DNA from: Sphingobium sp.
Lineage (GTDB): Bacteria > Pseudomonadota > Alphaproteobacteria > Sphingomonadales > Sphingomonadaceae
Assembly (NCBI GenBank): GCA_020446425.1
Contig: JAGRES010000019.1
Location: 1-64,000 of the forward strand
Direction of reading: 5' to 3'
Length of the DNA: 64,000 nucleotides
Shown: positions 36,898-44,559 of the stretch, in pieces
Layout: every line of letters starts with the position of its first letter
How positions within the stretch are numbered: the first letter of the stretch is position 1
Translations under genes and position numbers: made by a program
Notes under the pieces: generated by a model
Told to the model about the DNA's origin: nothing
Seen by the model: only the letters and a program-made list of their open reading frames with translations
Databases searched by the model: none

Positions 36898-37677
36898 ATG
36901 CCTCAACCACAAGACACCACTCCCAGCTTCAAGACAGCACTCAGGAACCGGAAAATGCAATTATTGATCGGCGGTCTCGTCGCCCTTTCCGCCGCCGGCG
37001 CAACCGCCGTTGCCGTACAAAGCTCCACCGATACAGTCAGCCCCGCCAATCGCGCGCAAATTGAACAGATCGTGCGCGACTACATATTGGAACATCCCGA
37101 AATCCTGCCGCAGGCAATGGCGCGCTTGAAGGAAAAGCAGGTATCGGCCGTCATTCAGGAAAAGCGCTCCAGCATTGAAACGCCCTATCATGGCGCATGG
37201 GAAGGTGCGGAAAATGGCGATGTCGTACTGACCGAATTTTTCGATTATGCCTGCGGCTATTGCCGCGCTTCGATGCCCGATATCATCAAACTTCTGGGCG
37301 AGGATAAAAAGCTCAAGGTCGTCTATCGCGAACTGCCGATCCTTTCCGAAGAAAGCGGGCAAGCGGCCAGAGTGTCTCTGCTCGCGGCCAAGAACGGCAA
37401 ATATCCGGTGTTTCACAAGGCACTCTATGATGAGGGCACGGTCTCGCGCAATACGATATTGGCCGCCGCCGCAAAGACAGGACTGGACCGCAAGGACGTT
37501 CTGGCGGCGATGACGGATGAGTCATATACCTCAGAGATCGAAAACAATATCCGTCTGGCTCAGGCACTGGGTGCCAGCGGTACACCGACTTTCGTGGTGG
37601 GCGATCAGGTTCTCAATGGCGCCGTAGGCTATGACGCGCTGAAGGAAGCCATAGCAAAGGCGCGCGCGGACAAATAA
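36898..37677 (+). CDS. DsbA-family thiol-disulfide protein
   Basis: A 259-residue protein with one N-terminal membrane anchor (residues 21-41), a short helical domain (YILEHPEILPQAM) typical of the Com1/DsbA-like group, and a thioredoxin fold with CGYC at 119-122. The cis-Pro segment is GTPTFVVGD. It should oxidise or isomerise disulfides in the periplasm. It is in one operon with the BepA-like protease. Confidence 0.9.
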   Translation: MPQPQDTTPSFKTALRNRKMQLLIGGLVALSAAGATAVAVQSSTDTVSPANRAQIEQIVRDYILEHPEILPQAMARLKEKQVSAVIQEKRSSIETPYHGAWEGAENGDVVLTEFFDYACGYCRASMPDIIKLLGEDKKLKVVYRELPILSEESGQAARVSLLAAKNGKYPVFHKALYDEGTVSRNTILAAAAKTGLDRKDVLAAMTDESYTSEIENNIRLAQALGASGTPTFVVGDQVLNGAVGYDALKEAIAKARADK

Positions 37678-37693
37678 TGAGCGCGAGCCTGAA

Positions 37694-38176
37694 TTAGCTG
37701 CCGTTGGGGCCGGGGCCACCAGGTCCGCCGCCCGCGCCCCCTGCGCCAACCGCACCGATATTGCCAAAGATTTCGTCGAACAGCGAGCGGTCGCGGCCCA
37801 GTGTCGGCGTCTTGCCGTCCTTGGGCGAGATCTTGGCAACCTGCTCCAGCCCGCGCTTGTCGATACCAGTAACGTTGCCGGTAGCGTCGAAACGCACCCG
37901 AACAACCGTCTGATCTTTCGGCTTGGGATTGGCGAAAGCGAGCTGCTTCATGTCGCGCGCGACATAATACCAGTCCTGATTGCCGAACTGGCTGACGAAG
38001 GTCGGGCGACCCAGTGTGCCTTCCACCGAATCGCGATTGTCGATACCGGGCTGAATGGAGTCGACCAGCAGATTATCGACCAGATAGCCCTGATGCGTAC
38101 GCACGCGTGCACAGCCGGATACCGCAAGCGTGGTACATGCCAGCACGGCTATCAGGGAAATCGTCTTCAATCGCAT
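37694..38176 (-). CDS. bamE: Outer-membrane assembly lipoprotein BamE (SmpA/OmlA)
   Basis: A 160-residue lipoprotein of the Bam complex. ATG 38176 gives MRLKTISLIAVLACTTLA and the lipobox VSGC. The SmpA/OmlA domain includes VDSIQPGIDNRDSVEGTLGRP and QDWYYVARDM. The C-terminus carries a Gly/Pro-rich tail of about 20 residues that is not part of the core domain. It is convergent with the DsbA-like gene. Confidence 0.9.
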   Translation of the reverse strand: MRLKTISLIAVLACTTLAVSGCARVRTHQGYLVDNLLVDSIQPGIDNRDSVEGTLGRPTFVSQFGNQDWYYVARDMKQLAFANPKPKDQTVVRVRFDATGNVTGIDKRGLEQVAKISPKDGKTPTLGRDRSLFDEIFGNIGAVGAGGAGGGPGGPGPNGS

Positions 38177-38332
38177 CTTTTTCTCCACATGGGCCAATCG
38201 GCGGCGACACCGCGGGCATCGCCATTGCATATCCGCCCCTGTGCCTCCAATATGGGATTGCATCGCGCCGCACAAGCCATAGAAGACCGGCGCACCATTA
38301 TGTTCACTCCATCATCAGGTCGCCGCTCAGAA

Positions 38333-38851
38333 ATGTCCATCTTCGATCGCCTCTTCAAGCGCAGTGCGGACCCGAAGGAGGTCATGCTCCCGCTCTATCA
38401 TGCCATTGTCGCGCGCGGGCGGGCTGTGCACTGGTATGTGGAAGGGGAAGTGCCCGATACACTGGACGGACGGTTCGATATGATCGCAGCGGTGCTCAGC
38501 CTGGTGCTAATCCGGCTCGAGCAGGCTGACAAGCGCAGCGAGAGCGTGTGGCTGACCGAGCTGTTCGTCGACGACATGGACGGGCAATTACGCCAGATGG
38601 GCATAGGCGATGTCGTCGTTGGCAAACATATCGGCCGGATGATGAGCGCACTGGGCGGACGGCTTTCCGCCTATCGCAAGGCGCTGGCGGAAGGCGACGA
38701 TTTTGCCGATGCATTGCGCCGCAATCTCTATCGCGGCGAAGCTGTGAGCGACACAGCGCTGGCGGATGTCGAAACGCACCTGCGGCACTTTGCCGATGCG
38801 CTGGAGTCCACATATATCAAAGCGCTCATGGCTGGGGAATTGCCGTCATGA
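38333..38851 (+). CDS. Ubiquinol-cytochrome c chaperone family protein
   Basis: A 172-residue protein of the CBP3-like family that assists cytochrome bc1 assembly. ATG 38333 (MSIFDRLFKRS) is chosen; the long upstream open frame runs antisense through the BamE leader region. Recognisable segments are YHAIVARGRAVHWYVEGEVPD and RFDMIAAVLSLVLIRL. The stop overlaps the next start (ATGA). Confidence 0.88.
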   Translation: MSIFDRLFKRSADPKEVMLPLYHAIVARGRAVHWYVEGEVPDTLDGRFDMIAAVLSLVLIRLEQADKRSESVWLTELFVDDMDGQLRQMGIGDVVVGKHIGRMMSALGGRLSAYRKALAEGDDFADALRRNLYRGEAVSDTALADVETHLRHFADALESTYIKALMAGELPS

Positions 38852-39387
38852 CAGCATCGCCGCCCGAATTTTCGCGCATCGTGCGGCTCGATGAAATTGC
38901 GCGGCTGGAATGGCCCGCCACCATTACCGCCGATGATGCCGAACGCGCCGCAATCGCGAGCCGTTTCAGCTTTGCGTCGCTCAATCAGCTGGAGGCCGAG
39001 TACAGCATCGAGCGCGAAGGAAAAGACATTGTCGCAACGGGGCGAGTGCGCGCCGCGCTGACCCAGCCGTGTATCGCAACCGGCGAACCCGTCGCTGAAA
39101 CCATATCCGAGGAATTTCTGATCCGTTTCATCCCGGAAACCGAGCAGCAATCCGGTGCTGATGACGAGGAAATCGAGCTGGACGCGGAGGAATGCGATAT
39201 CCTGACCTATAGCGGCAATCGCATCAATATCGGCGAGGCCATTGCCGAAACACTGGCTCTGGCGGTCAATCCCTATCCGCGTAGCGAAGGGGCCGAGGTT
39301 TACTTACGCGAAGCCGGCGTGCTCACGGAGGAGCAAGCCGGCCCATTTGCGGCACTGGCCGCGCTGAAGGGCAAAACCGGCCAATAA
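38848..39387 (+). CDS. YceD/DUF177 family protein
   Basis: A 179-residue protein of the YceD family, linked to 23S rRNA or ribosome assembly in other bacteria. The features are a C-x-A motif in QPCIATGEPV, the acidic EEIELDAEECDIL, and GEAIAETLALAVNPYPR. Commonly the L32 gene rpmF follows; here the next gene is a convergent hemerythrin gene. It is coupled to the bc1 chaperone gene. Confidence 0.88.
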   Translation: MTASPPEFSRIVRLDEIARLEWPATITADDAERAAIASRFSFASLNQLEAEYSIEREGKDIVATGRVRAALTQPCIATGEPVAETISEEFLIRFIPETEQQSGADDEEIELDAEECDILTYSGNRINIGEAIAETLALAVNPYPRSEGAEVYLREAGVLTEEQAGPFAALAALKGKTGQ

Positions 39388-39408
39388 TAGGCCGCGCCCG
39401 GCAGTTTC

Positions 39409-39900
39409 CTATTCCTTCGCGTCTGCCATTTTCTCGGGCGTCACATCCGCATCGTCTTTTTCCGCAGGTTTCCGCCTGGCGAAAACGCCGCCCATATACT
39501 CTTCGTCCTCGGCGGTGAGCTGCTTGTCGAAATCAGGGAAATGGTCTTCCTCCTCCTCATCAATATGGTGAAGATAGCGATGCTTCATCTCCTTGAATTT
39601 GGTCAGCCATGCGCCCGTCGCCATGTCCGTCGCGGCCAGATCGTTGAGCATTTCCTCTATCTCATGATGCTCGGCTACCGAATGGCGCACTTCCGACGTC
39701 AGGTCGGGCTTGCGCATCACGGTAGAATAAAGCGCCTGCTCCTCGGCGGCGGCGTGGGCCTTTACCTCCAGCGTAAACTGGCGAAACAGGCGTATCCGGT
39801 CGTCCGATTCCCCATGCGTGTCCTCCAGCTTGTCGAGGATGTCGCGGTGGAGATCATGGTCCTGTTTGAGGATTGAAAAAATATCGCCATGCTTGGCCAT
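39409..39900 (-). CDS. Hemerythrin HHE-domain protein
   Basis: A 163-residue four-helix protein with a likely di-iron site built from His/Glu: QDHDLHRDIL, EVKAHAAAEEQALY, VAEHHEIEEML, and HRYLHHIDEEEEDHFP. It may sense or store O2, NO or iron. ATG 39900 is seven bases after AGGAG; ATG 39903 is the alternative. It is divergent from dinB and shares its promoter gap. Confidence 0.85.
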   Translation of the reverse strand: MAKHGDIFSILKQDHDLHRDILDKLEDTHGESDDRIRLFRQFTLEVKAHAAAEEQALYSTVMRKPDLTSEVRHSVAEHHEIEEMLNDLAATDMATGAWLTKFKEMKHRYLHHIDEEEEDHFPDFDKQLTAEDEEYMGGVFARRKPAEKDDADVTPEKMADAKE

Positions 39901-39970
39901 CATATGTCTCCTGTTGATTGAACTCTCCCTAACCCAACGCATCATGACGAGAATCGTTGCCAGATGCATC

Positions 39971-39985
39971 GTTCTCCTTTTGTTC
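39971..39985. promoter_or_regulatory. LexA SOS box upstream of dinB
   Basis: Exact GTTC-N7-GTTC, the alphaproteobacterial LexA operator, ending 27 bases before the dinB ATG. A TATAGA element at 40001-40006 would put transcription start at or near the ATG. Confidence 0.85.
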
Positions 39986-40012
39986 AGACCGAGCGCGCGT
40001 TATAGACAGTCC

Positions 40013-41116
40013 ATGGACTCCGTCGCATTCAAACAGCGCAAGATCATCCATATCGACATGGATGCCTTTTACGCATCGGTGGAACAGCGGGATAATCCTG
40101 AGCTGCGCAACAAGCCGGTGGCTGTGGGTGGGGACGGCCCGCGCAGCGTCGTGGCCGCCGCCAGTTATGAAGCGCGCCCCTTCGGCGTCCGCTCCGCCAT
40201 GCCCAGCACCAGGGCCAAAAAGCTGTGCCCGGACCTGATTTTCGTGCGCCCGCGCTTTGATGTCTATCGCGAAGTATCGGGCCAGATACGGCAGATTTTC
40301 GAGCGCTTCACCGATATCATACAGCCGCTGTCGCTGGACGAAGCCTATCTGGATGTCACCCGCAACAAACCGGGCATCGCATCGGCCACCTATGTCGCGC
40401 AGGAAATCCGCCGCATGATCCGCGAGGAAACCGGTCTCACTGCGTCAGCGGGGGTTTCCTACAACAAGCTGATCGCGAAGCTGGCATCGGACCAGAACAA
40501 GCCCGATGGACTGTGCGTCGTCACGCCTGAGATGGGCGCGGAATTCATCGCCGCTATGCCGGTCTCGCGCATTCACGGCATCGGCCCGGTGACAGCGCGC
40601 AAGATGCACGCGATGGGTATCGAAACAGGCGCGGACCTGCGCAAACATGCGCTCCCCTTTCTGCAGCAGCATTTCGGCAAGGCGGCACGCTTTTATCATG
40701 ATGCCGCGCGCGGGATCGACCATCGCCCTGTCGACGAGCGCCGCATCCGCAAGTCGATCAGTGTCGAGGACACGTTCGAGAAGGACCTCTATTCAGAGGC
40801 GGACCTGCTTGCCGCGCTCGATCATATCATCGAGCGCCTGTGGCCGCGCATCGAAAAGGCGAACGGTTATGGCCGCACCGTCACGCTGAAGGTGAAATAT
40901 AATGATTTCACGATCATCACCCGGTCATCAAGCCTGACATCGTCCATTATGGATTGCGACTTGCTGGCACAAAGCGGACGCGATTTGCTGACGAAACTGT
41001 GCCCGGTGGAAAAGGGTGTGCGCCTGCTGGGGCTGGGCGTGCATAATCTCGACAGCGAAAAAGAAAAGGCCGGCGAAGAGACCGCCGACCCGGAACAGCT
41101 TGCGCTGGCGCTTTAG
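40013..41116 (+). CDS. dinB: DNA polymerase IV
   Basis: A 367-residue Y-family translesion polymerase. The N-terminus KIIHIDMDAFYASVEQRDNP and the SLDEAYLDV motif carry the metal-binding Asp and Asp-Glu residues. An HhH region (RIHGIGPVTARKMHAMGI) and the little finger follow; the tail QLALAL is a beta-clamp binding-like motif. ATG 40013 matches family starts; the frame is open far upstream. No clear ribosome binding site is present, so the mRNA may be leaderless. Confidence 0.95.
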   Translation: MDSVAFKQRKIIHIDMDAFYASVEQRDNPELRNKPVAVGGDGPRSVVAAASYEARPFGVRSAMPSTRAKKLCPDLIFVRPRFDVYREVSGQIRQIFERFTDIIQPLSLDEAYLDVTRNKPGIASATYVAQEIRRMIREETGLTASAGVSYNKLIAKLASDQNKPDGLCVVTPEMGAEFIAAMPVSRIHGIGPVTARKMHAMGIETGADLRKHALPFLQQHFGKAARFYHDAARGIDHRPVDERRIRKSISVEDTFEKDLYSEADLLAALDHIIERLWPRIEKANGYGRTVTLKVKYNDFTIITRSSSLTSSIMDCDLLAQSGRDLLTKLCPVEKGVRLLGLGVHNLDSEKEKAGEETADPEQLALAL

Positions 41117-41144
41117 CTATATTTCAGCTGCGCCGAAAGATACG

Positions 41145-41220
41145 GCACCGGCCCTCTCCCCCACCCGGCCTCCCATAAGGTAAAATATTTGGGAGGCCGG
41201 GTGGGGGAGAGGGCCGGTGC
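41145..41220. terminator. Perfect 31-bp inverted repeat, likely bidirectional terminator
   Basis: Arms 41145-41175 and 41190-41220 are exact reverse complements, with a 14-base AT-rich loop. It lies between convergent dinB and DUF1134 genes, 28 and 9 bases from their ends. There is no T-run beyond either arm, so it could also be a REP-type or other repeated element. Confidence 0.7.
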
Positions 41221-41229
41221 GGCAAACTA

Positions 41230-41997
41230 TCAAAAAGGTATGATGCGCGACTTCTTGGTGAACTTCATATATCCGGCGTTCACGCCCGCGCGCCAGCCGA
41301 CGCCCAAGCGGATCGGGATCAGTACCACCTGCCCGCGTCGCAAATAGGTGGCGGTAAAACCGCCCACGACATAGAGCGCGCCTTCACCCGCAGGATAGCG
41401 CTTGTAGAGGTCTTCGCTGTCGTAGAGGTTGTAGACCAGCACGAATACCTTGGACGCGTTGCCGCCAACATCAAAACCAACCGAAGGGCCAGTCCAGTAC
41501 ACATCGCGCTGACCCTCGACCTTGTGGTTGAGCGTGCCGGACCCATAGCGCAGACCGAACACAATCGCTCCCGACGCCTCGCGCCCGGCGATATAGGCAT
41601 TGGGCTCACCCTGATCCTTCAATATCTTCTCGATCATGCTGGCGAGGCCTTCGGCCCCGCGGCCGAATACGCCCTCAGCCGCGCCTACCAGATCGTCTTT
41701 CTGGTAAGAAGTGCTGGGGTCCGGCGTAGCAGTCGCGGTCGGCGTGCCATCCGCTGTTGCCGGAGCCACCGGCTCTTGCGCGGGTGCTGCCGGATAGGCC
41801 GGGTTCGCGGGATAAGCCGGATCAGACGGAACTTCCGTTGTGCCACCCGGAGGGGCAAGGTCGGCGTCAATCGCTTCGTTGGGATCGACAGTCGCGACCT
41901 GGGCGTGAACAGGCGCAACAGCAAGCCCGCCCGAAACGGCGACGAGCATCATCCATTTGCCGAGGCGGCCAAGCGCCTGCTTATACTGAGAAATCAT
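41230..41997 (-). CDS. DUF1134 (EipA-type) envelope protein
   Basis: A 255-residue secreted protein. ATG 41997 gives MISQYKQALGRLGKWMMLVA and a signal peptide ending VHAQ. A Pro/Ala-rich linker with PAYPANPAYPAAPA repeats follows, then the DUF1134 domain (GSGTLNHKVEGQRDVYWTGP, SVGFDVGGNASKVFVLVYNL). EipA in Brucella and Caulobacter relatives supports envelope integrity. Confidence 0.88.
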   Translation of the reverse strand: MISQYKQALGRLGKWMMLVAVSGGLAVAPVHAQVATVDPNEAIDADLAPPGGTTEVPSDPAYPANPAYPAAPAQEPVAPATADGTPTATATPDPSTSYQKDDLVGAAEGVFGRGAEGLASMIEKILKDQGEPNAYIAGREASGAIVFGLRYGSGTLNHKVEGQRDVYWTGPSVGFDVGGNASKVFVLVYNLYDSEDLYKRYPAGEGALYVVGGFTATYLRRGQVVLIPIRLGVGWRAGVNAGYMKFTKKSRIIPF

Positions 41998-42135
41998 GTC
42001 CGTTCCCCGACCCGAAAAATCATATATGGCATATCCTTGGGGCAAGATGAAACGGCAATGAACGAACGGCGATCTGAGTCGTTTTTGCGCTGAGTCGAAT
42101 CGAAAAAATGTTGAACTCGCCCGAAACAGAGGTAG

Positions 42136-42909
42136 TCAGCCGCGAAACAGCCAGAGCGCGAGCCCCGGTGAGTTCCACTCAGGAGGAGCATCGCAGCATA
42201 TCCGCGTGGCGTCAGCCCGGGCGCGGTCCAATATCGAGGCACTGACATCCGCCGAATGGAAGACTGTGTCGGCCTGCCCCAGCAGGCGCGCGGTGCGCAA
42301 CGTCAGATCGTCGGGATCATCGGAAGCGATATGGATATGCTCTATCCGCGACGGTTTCCGGGCCTCACCAGCCTCGTCCAGCCAGCGCTTCACCGCTTGC
42401 GATTCCGTCTCGGTGAGGGGATCGAGCGCTCCACCCTCTGCCAGCGCCGCATCAATCGCCCGGCGGCGGTCCGAGGCATCGCTCCAGCGTCCGCGCATGG
42501 CCGCCCGCGCCTTGCCCAGCGATGCCGCCAGCATCCCAAGCGACTGCGGCAGCAATGTCTCCAGCCGCTGACGCACAGCCTTGGCAAGCCCCGCCGAAGC
42601 GCCGCCTGTACCGATTGCGATCAATACCGGGTCGCGGTCGATGATGGCAGGCAGCGTAAAATCGCACAGCGAGGGGCGGTCGACGGCATTGACCAGCACG
42701 CCCCGCGCTTTCAGCCGCGCCACAGCGGCTTGTGCTTCTGCCTCATCCTCTATCGCGACAATGGCGAGCGCCGCCTGTGCATTTTCATCGGTAGTGACTT
42801 GCGCGCCAGCGCGTTCAAGCAAGCGGCGCTTGGCATCCGCCGCGTCTCCCTCACCCAGCAGGATGACCGGGCGGTCTTGCAGTTTCACAAAGAGAGGCAG
42901 GCTATGCAT
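42136..42909 (-). CDS. Siroheme synthase N-terminal-type dehydrogenase
   Basis: A 257-residue NAD(P)-binding protein of the CysG-N/Met8 type, which oxidises precorrin-2 to sirohydrochlorin. MHSLPLFVKLQDRPVILLGEG is the hallmark start; TGGASAGLAKAVRQRLE follows near residue 110. Compared with CysG the uroporphyrinogen methyltransferase domain is absent. An upstream in-frame extension would translate the adjacent REP-like repeat (DSRFRGND) and is rejected. Confidence 0.85.
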   Translation of the reverse strand: MHSLPLFVKLQDRPVILLGEGDAADAKRRLLERAGAQVTTDENAQAALAIVAIEDEAEAQAAVARLKARGVLVNAVDRPSLCDFTLPAIIDRDPVLIAIGTGGASAGLAKAVRQRLETLLPQSLGMLAASLGKARAAMRGRWSDASDRRRAIDAALAEGGALDPLTETESQAVKRWLDEAGEARKPSRIEHIHIASDDPDDLTLRTARLLGQADTVFHSADVSASILDRARADATRICCDAPPEWNSPGLALWLFRG

Positions 42910-42924
42910 GACCAATACTCTAAC

Positions 42925-43012
42925 GTCATTTCCGCGAAAGCGGGAATCCATCTCCTGAGCATGCCCAATAATCAAGCATCGGGGAATGGATCCCCGCCTT
43001 CGCGGGGATGAC
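42925..43012. repeat. Inverted pair of REP-like elements
   Basis: A 27-base unit at 42925-42951 recurs inverted at 42986-43012 with four differences. Each unit has its own small palindrome (cores CCGCGAAAGCGG and CCGCCTTCGCGG). The pair fills the lysA/siroheme gene gap. Such units are dispersed in many proteobacterial genomes. Confidence 0.8.
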
Positions 43013-43029
43013 CAGGGTGGAGTACAAGA

Positions 43030-44289
43030 CTATTTCAGAAAATCCGGCACGCACTCGGCGGCGATGATCGTTTCCGGCAGGATACGGTCCGCGACCACGG
43101 CGAATTGATTCCCATCGACCATCACTTCGGGCACCAAGGGACGGCTGTTATAGGTGCTCGCCATCGTCGCGCCATAGGCACCGGCGGTGCGGAACACGGC
43201 AAGATCGCCGGATTGCACGGCATCTATATCCCGCCCCATCGCGAAGGTGTCGCCGGTTTCACACACCGGCCCCGCGATATTGGCAACCATGCGCTCGCCA
43301 TTGGGAACAACCGCCTCGAAATCATGCCAGGCATCATACATGGCGGGACGCGCAAGATCGTTCATCGCCGCATCGACGATGACATAAGGCCGCGCGACAC
43401 CCGGCTTCACCCAGATGACACGGGTAAGCAACACGCCGGCATTGCCGACGATCACACGCCCCGGCTCGAACATCAGCTTCACATCCCAGCCGCGCGTCAC
43501 GCGCGCGACCATCGCACCATATTCAGCGGGCGCGGGTGGTACCTTGCCGCGCTCATAGGGCACGCCAAGGCCTCCGCCCAGATCGACACGGTCGATGACA
43601 TGGCCTGCCGCGCGCAATTCCGCCACCAGTTCGCCGATACGCGCATAGGCGGCTTCCAACGGCTTCAAGTCGAAGAGCTGGCTGCCGATATGGCAGGCGA
43701 TCCCGCGCAGGTTCAAACCGGCCAAGCCGGAAAGGCGCGCGAATATGCCCGCTGCGTCGCTGATCGGCACGCCGAACTTGTTCTCCGACTTGCCGGTCGA
43801 GATTTTCGCATGCGTCCCGGCATCAACATCGGGGTTGACGCGCAACACAGCCGAAGCGGTCTTGCCCATCGCCCGCGCCAGTTCGGCAAGCACTGCGCCC
43901 TCTTCCTCCAGCTCCAGATTGAACTGGCCGATCCCGGCGTCGAGCGCATATTGCAACTCGGCGCGCGTCTTGCCGACACCGGAAAACACGATGTCCTCAG
44001 CCTTCATACCCGCCGCCAGCGCACGGGCAATCTCGCCGCCGGAAACCACATCCGCGCCGAAGCCCTGACGGGCCAGCACCTTGAGCACCGCGATGTTCGG
44101 ATTGGCCTTGATCGCGAAGGCAATGTGCTTGTCCGGCAATGTGGAAAGCGCATCGGCAAAGACCTGCGCATGCCGCTCCAGCGTGGCACGCGAATAGATA
44201 TAGACAGGCGTGCCAACGGCTTCGGCAATTGCCGTCATCGGCACATTTTCGGCGTGGAGAACGCCGTCACGATAGTCAAAATGGTCCAT
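43030..44289 (-). CDS. lysA: Diaminopimelate decarboxylase
   Basis: A 419-residue PLP enzyme making lysine from meso-DAP. The PLP lysine lies in HIAFAIKANPNIAVLKVLA near residue 60; HIGSQLFDLKPL and the substrate-binding GPVCETGDTFA are present. The fold is an alanine-racemase-like barrel plus C-terminal domain. It is downstream of argH and a small lipoprotein gene, an arrangement common in alphaproteobacteria. Confidence 0.95.
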   Translation of the reverse strand: MDHFDYRDGVLHAENVPMTAIAEAVGTPVYIYSRATLERHAQVFADALSTLPDKHIAFAIKANPNIAVLKVLARQGFGADVVSGGEIARALAAGMKAEDIVFSGVGKTRAELQYALDAGIGQFNLELEEEGAVLAELARAMGKTASAVLRVNPDVDAGTHAKISTGKSENKFGVPISDAAGIFARLSGLAGLNLRGIACHIGSQLFDLKPLEAAYARIGELVAELRAAGHVIDRVDLGGGLGVPYERGKVPPAPAEYGAMVARVTRGWDVKLMFEPGRVIVGNAGVLLTRVIWVKPGVARPYVIVDAAMNDLARPAMYDAWHDFEAVVPNGERMVANIAGPVCETGDTFAMGRDIDAVQSGDLAVFRTAGAYGATMASTYNSRPLVPEVMVDGNQFAVVADRILPETIIAAECVPDFLK

Positions 44290-44310
44290 GGTGCAATCCG
44301 GTCGGAAAAA

Positions 44311-44559
44311 TCATTGCGGTGGCAGGTCGAACGGGTCTTCTTCCCGCTCCTGCGATCGTTTGAGCGGCTCGGCGCTGCGGTCCGGGCGGGCCTGCGTGCT
44401 CGCCTCCATCAACTCATCGGATGTTTCCGGAGCCTCCGCGCCAACAGCCACCGGAACCGGCGGCGCGCCTTCCACAGGCTTGAGTGCCTTGCGCGAACCG
44501 CAGGCCGCAACCGACGTGCATAGCGCCGCGATCAGGAGCGTTGATCCTACCCGCCTCAC
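44311..44559 (-). CDS. Small lipoprotein (LptM/YifL-like)
   Basis: An 82-residue lipoprotein: signal [16 protein letters not shown], lipobox VAAC, then a Pro/Glu-rich tail ending [10 protein letters not shown]. The position between argH and lysA is like the small lipoprotein often annotated there (LptM-type lipopeptides associate with LptDE). The start overlaps the argH stop by four bases. Confidence 0.75.
   Translation of the reverse strand: MRRVGSTLLIAALCTSVAACGSRKALKPVEGAPPVPVAVGAEAPETSDELMEASTQARPDRSAEPLKRSQEREEDPFDLPPQ

Noticed and set aside
42910-42975. N-terminal extension of the siroheme gene (DSRFRGND)
   Set aside because: It is translation of a REP-like repeat; the family start MHSLPLFVKL lies at 42909.
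42985-43040. Lysine riboswitch or other leader near lysA
   Set aside because: lysA is the third gene after argH and lies on the minus strand; this segment is downstream of it and consists of the REP pair.
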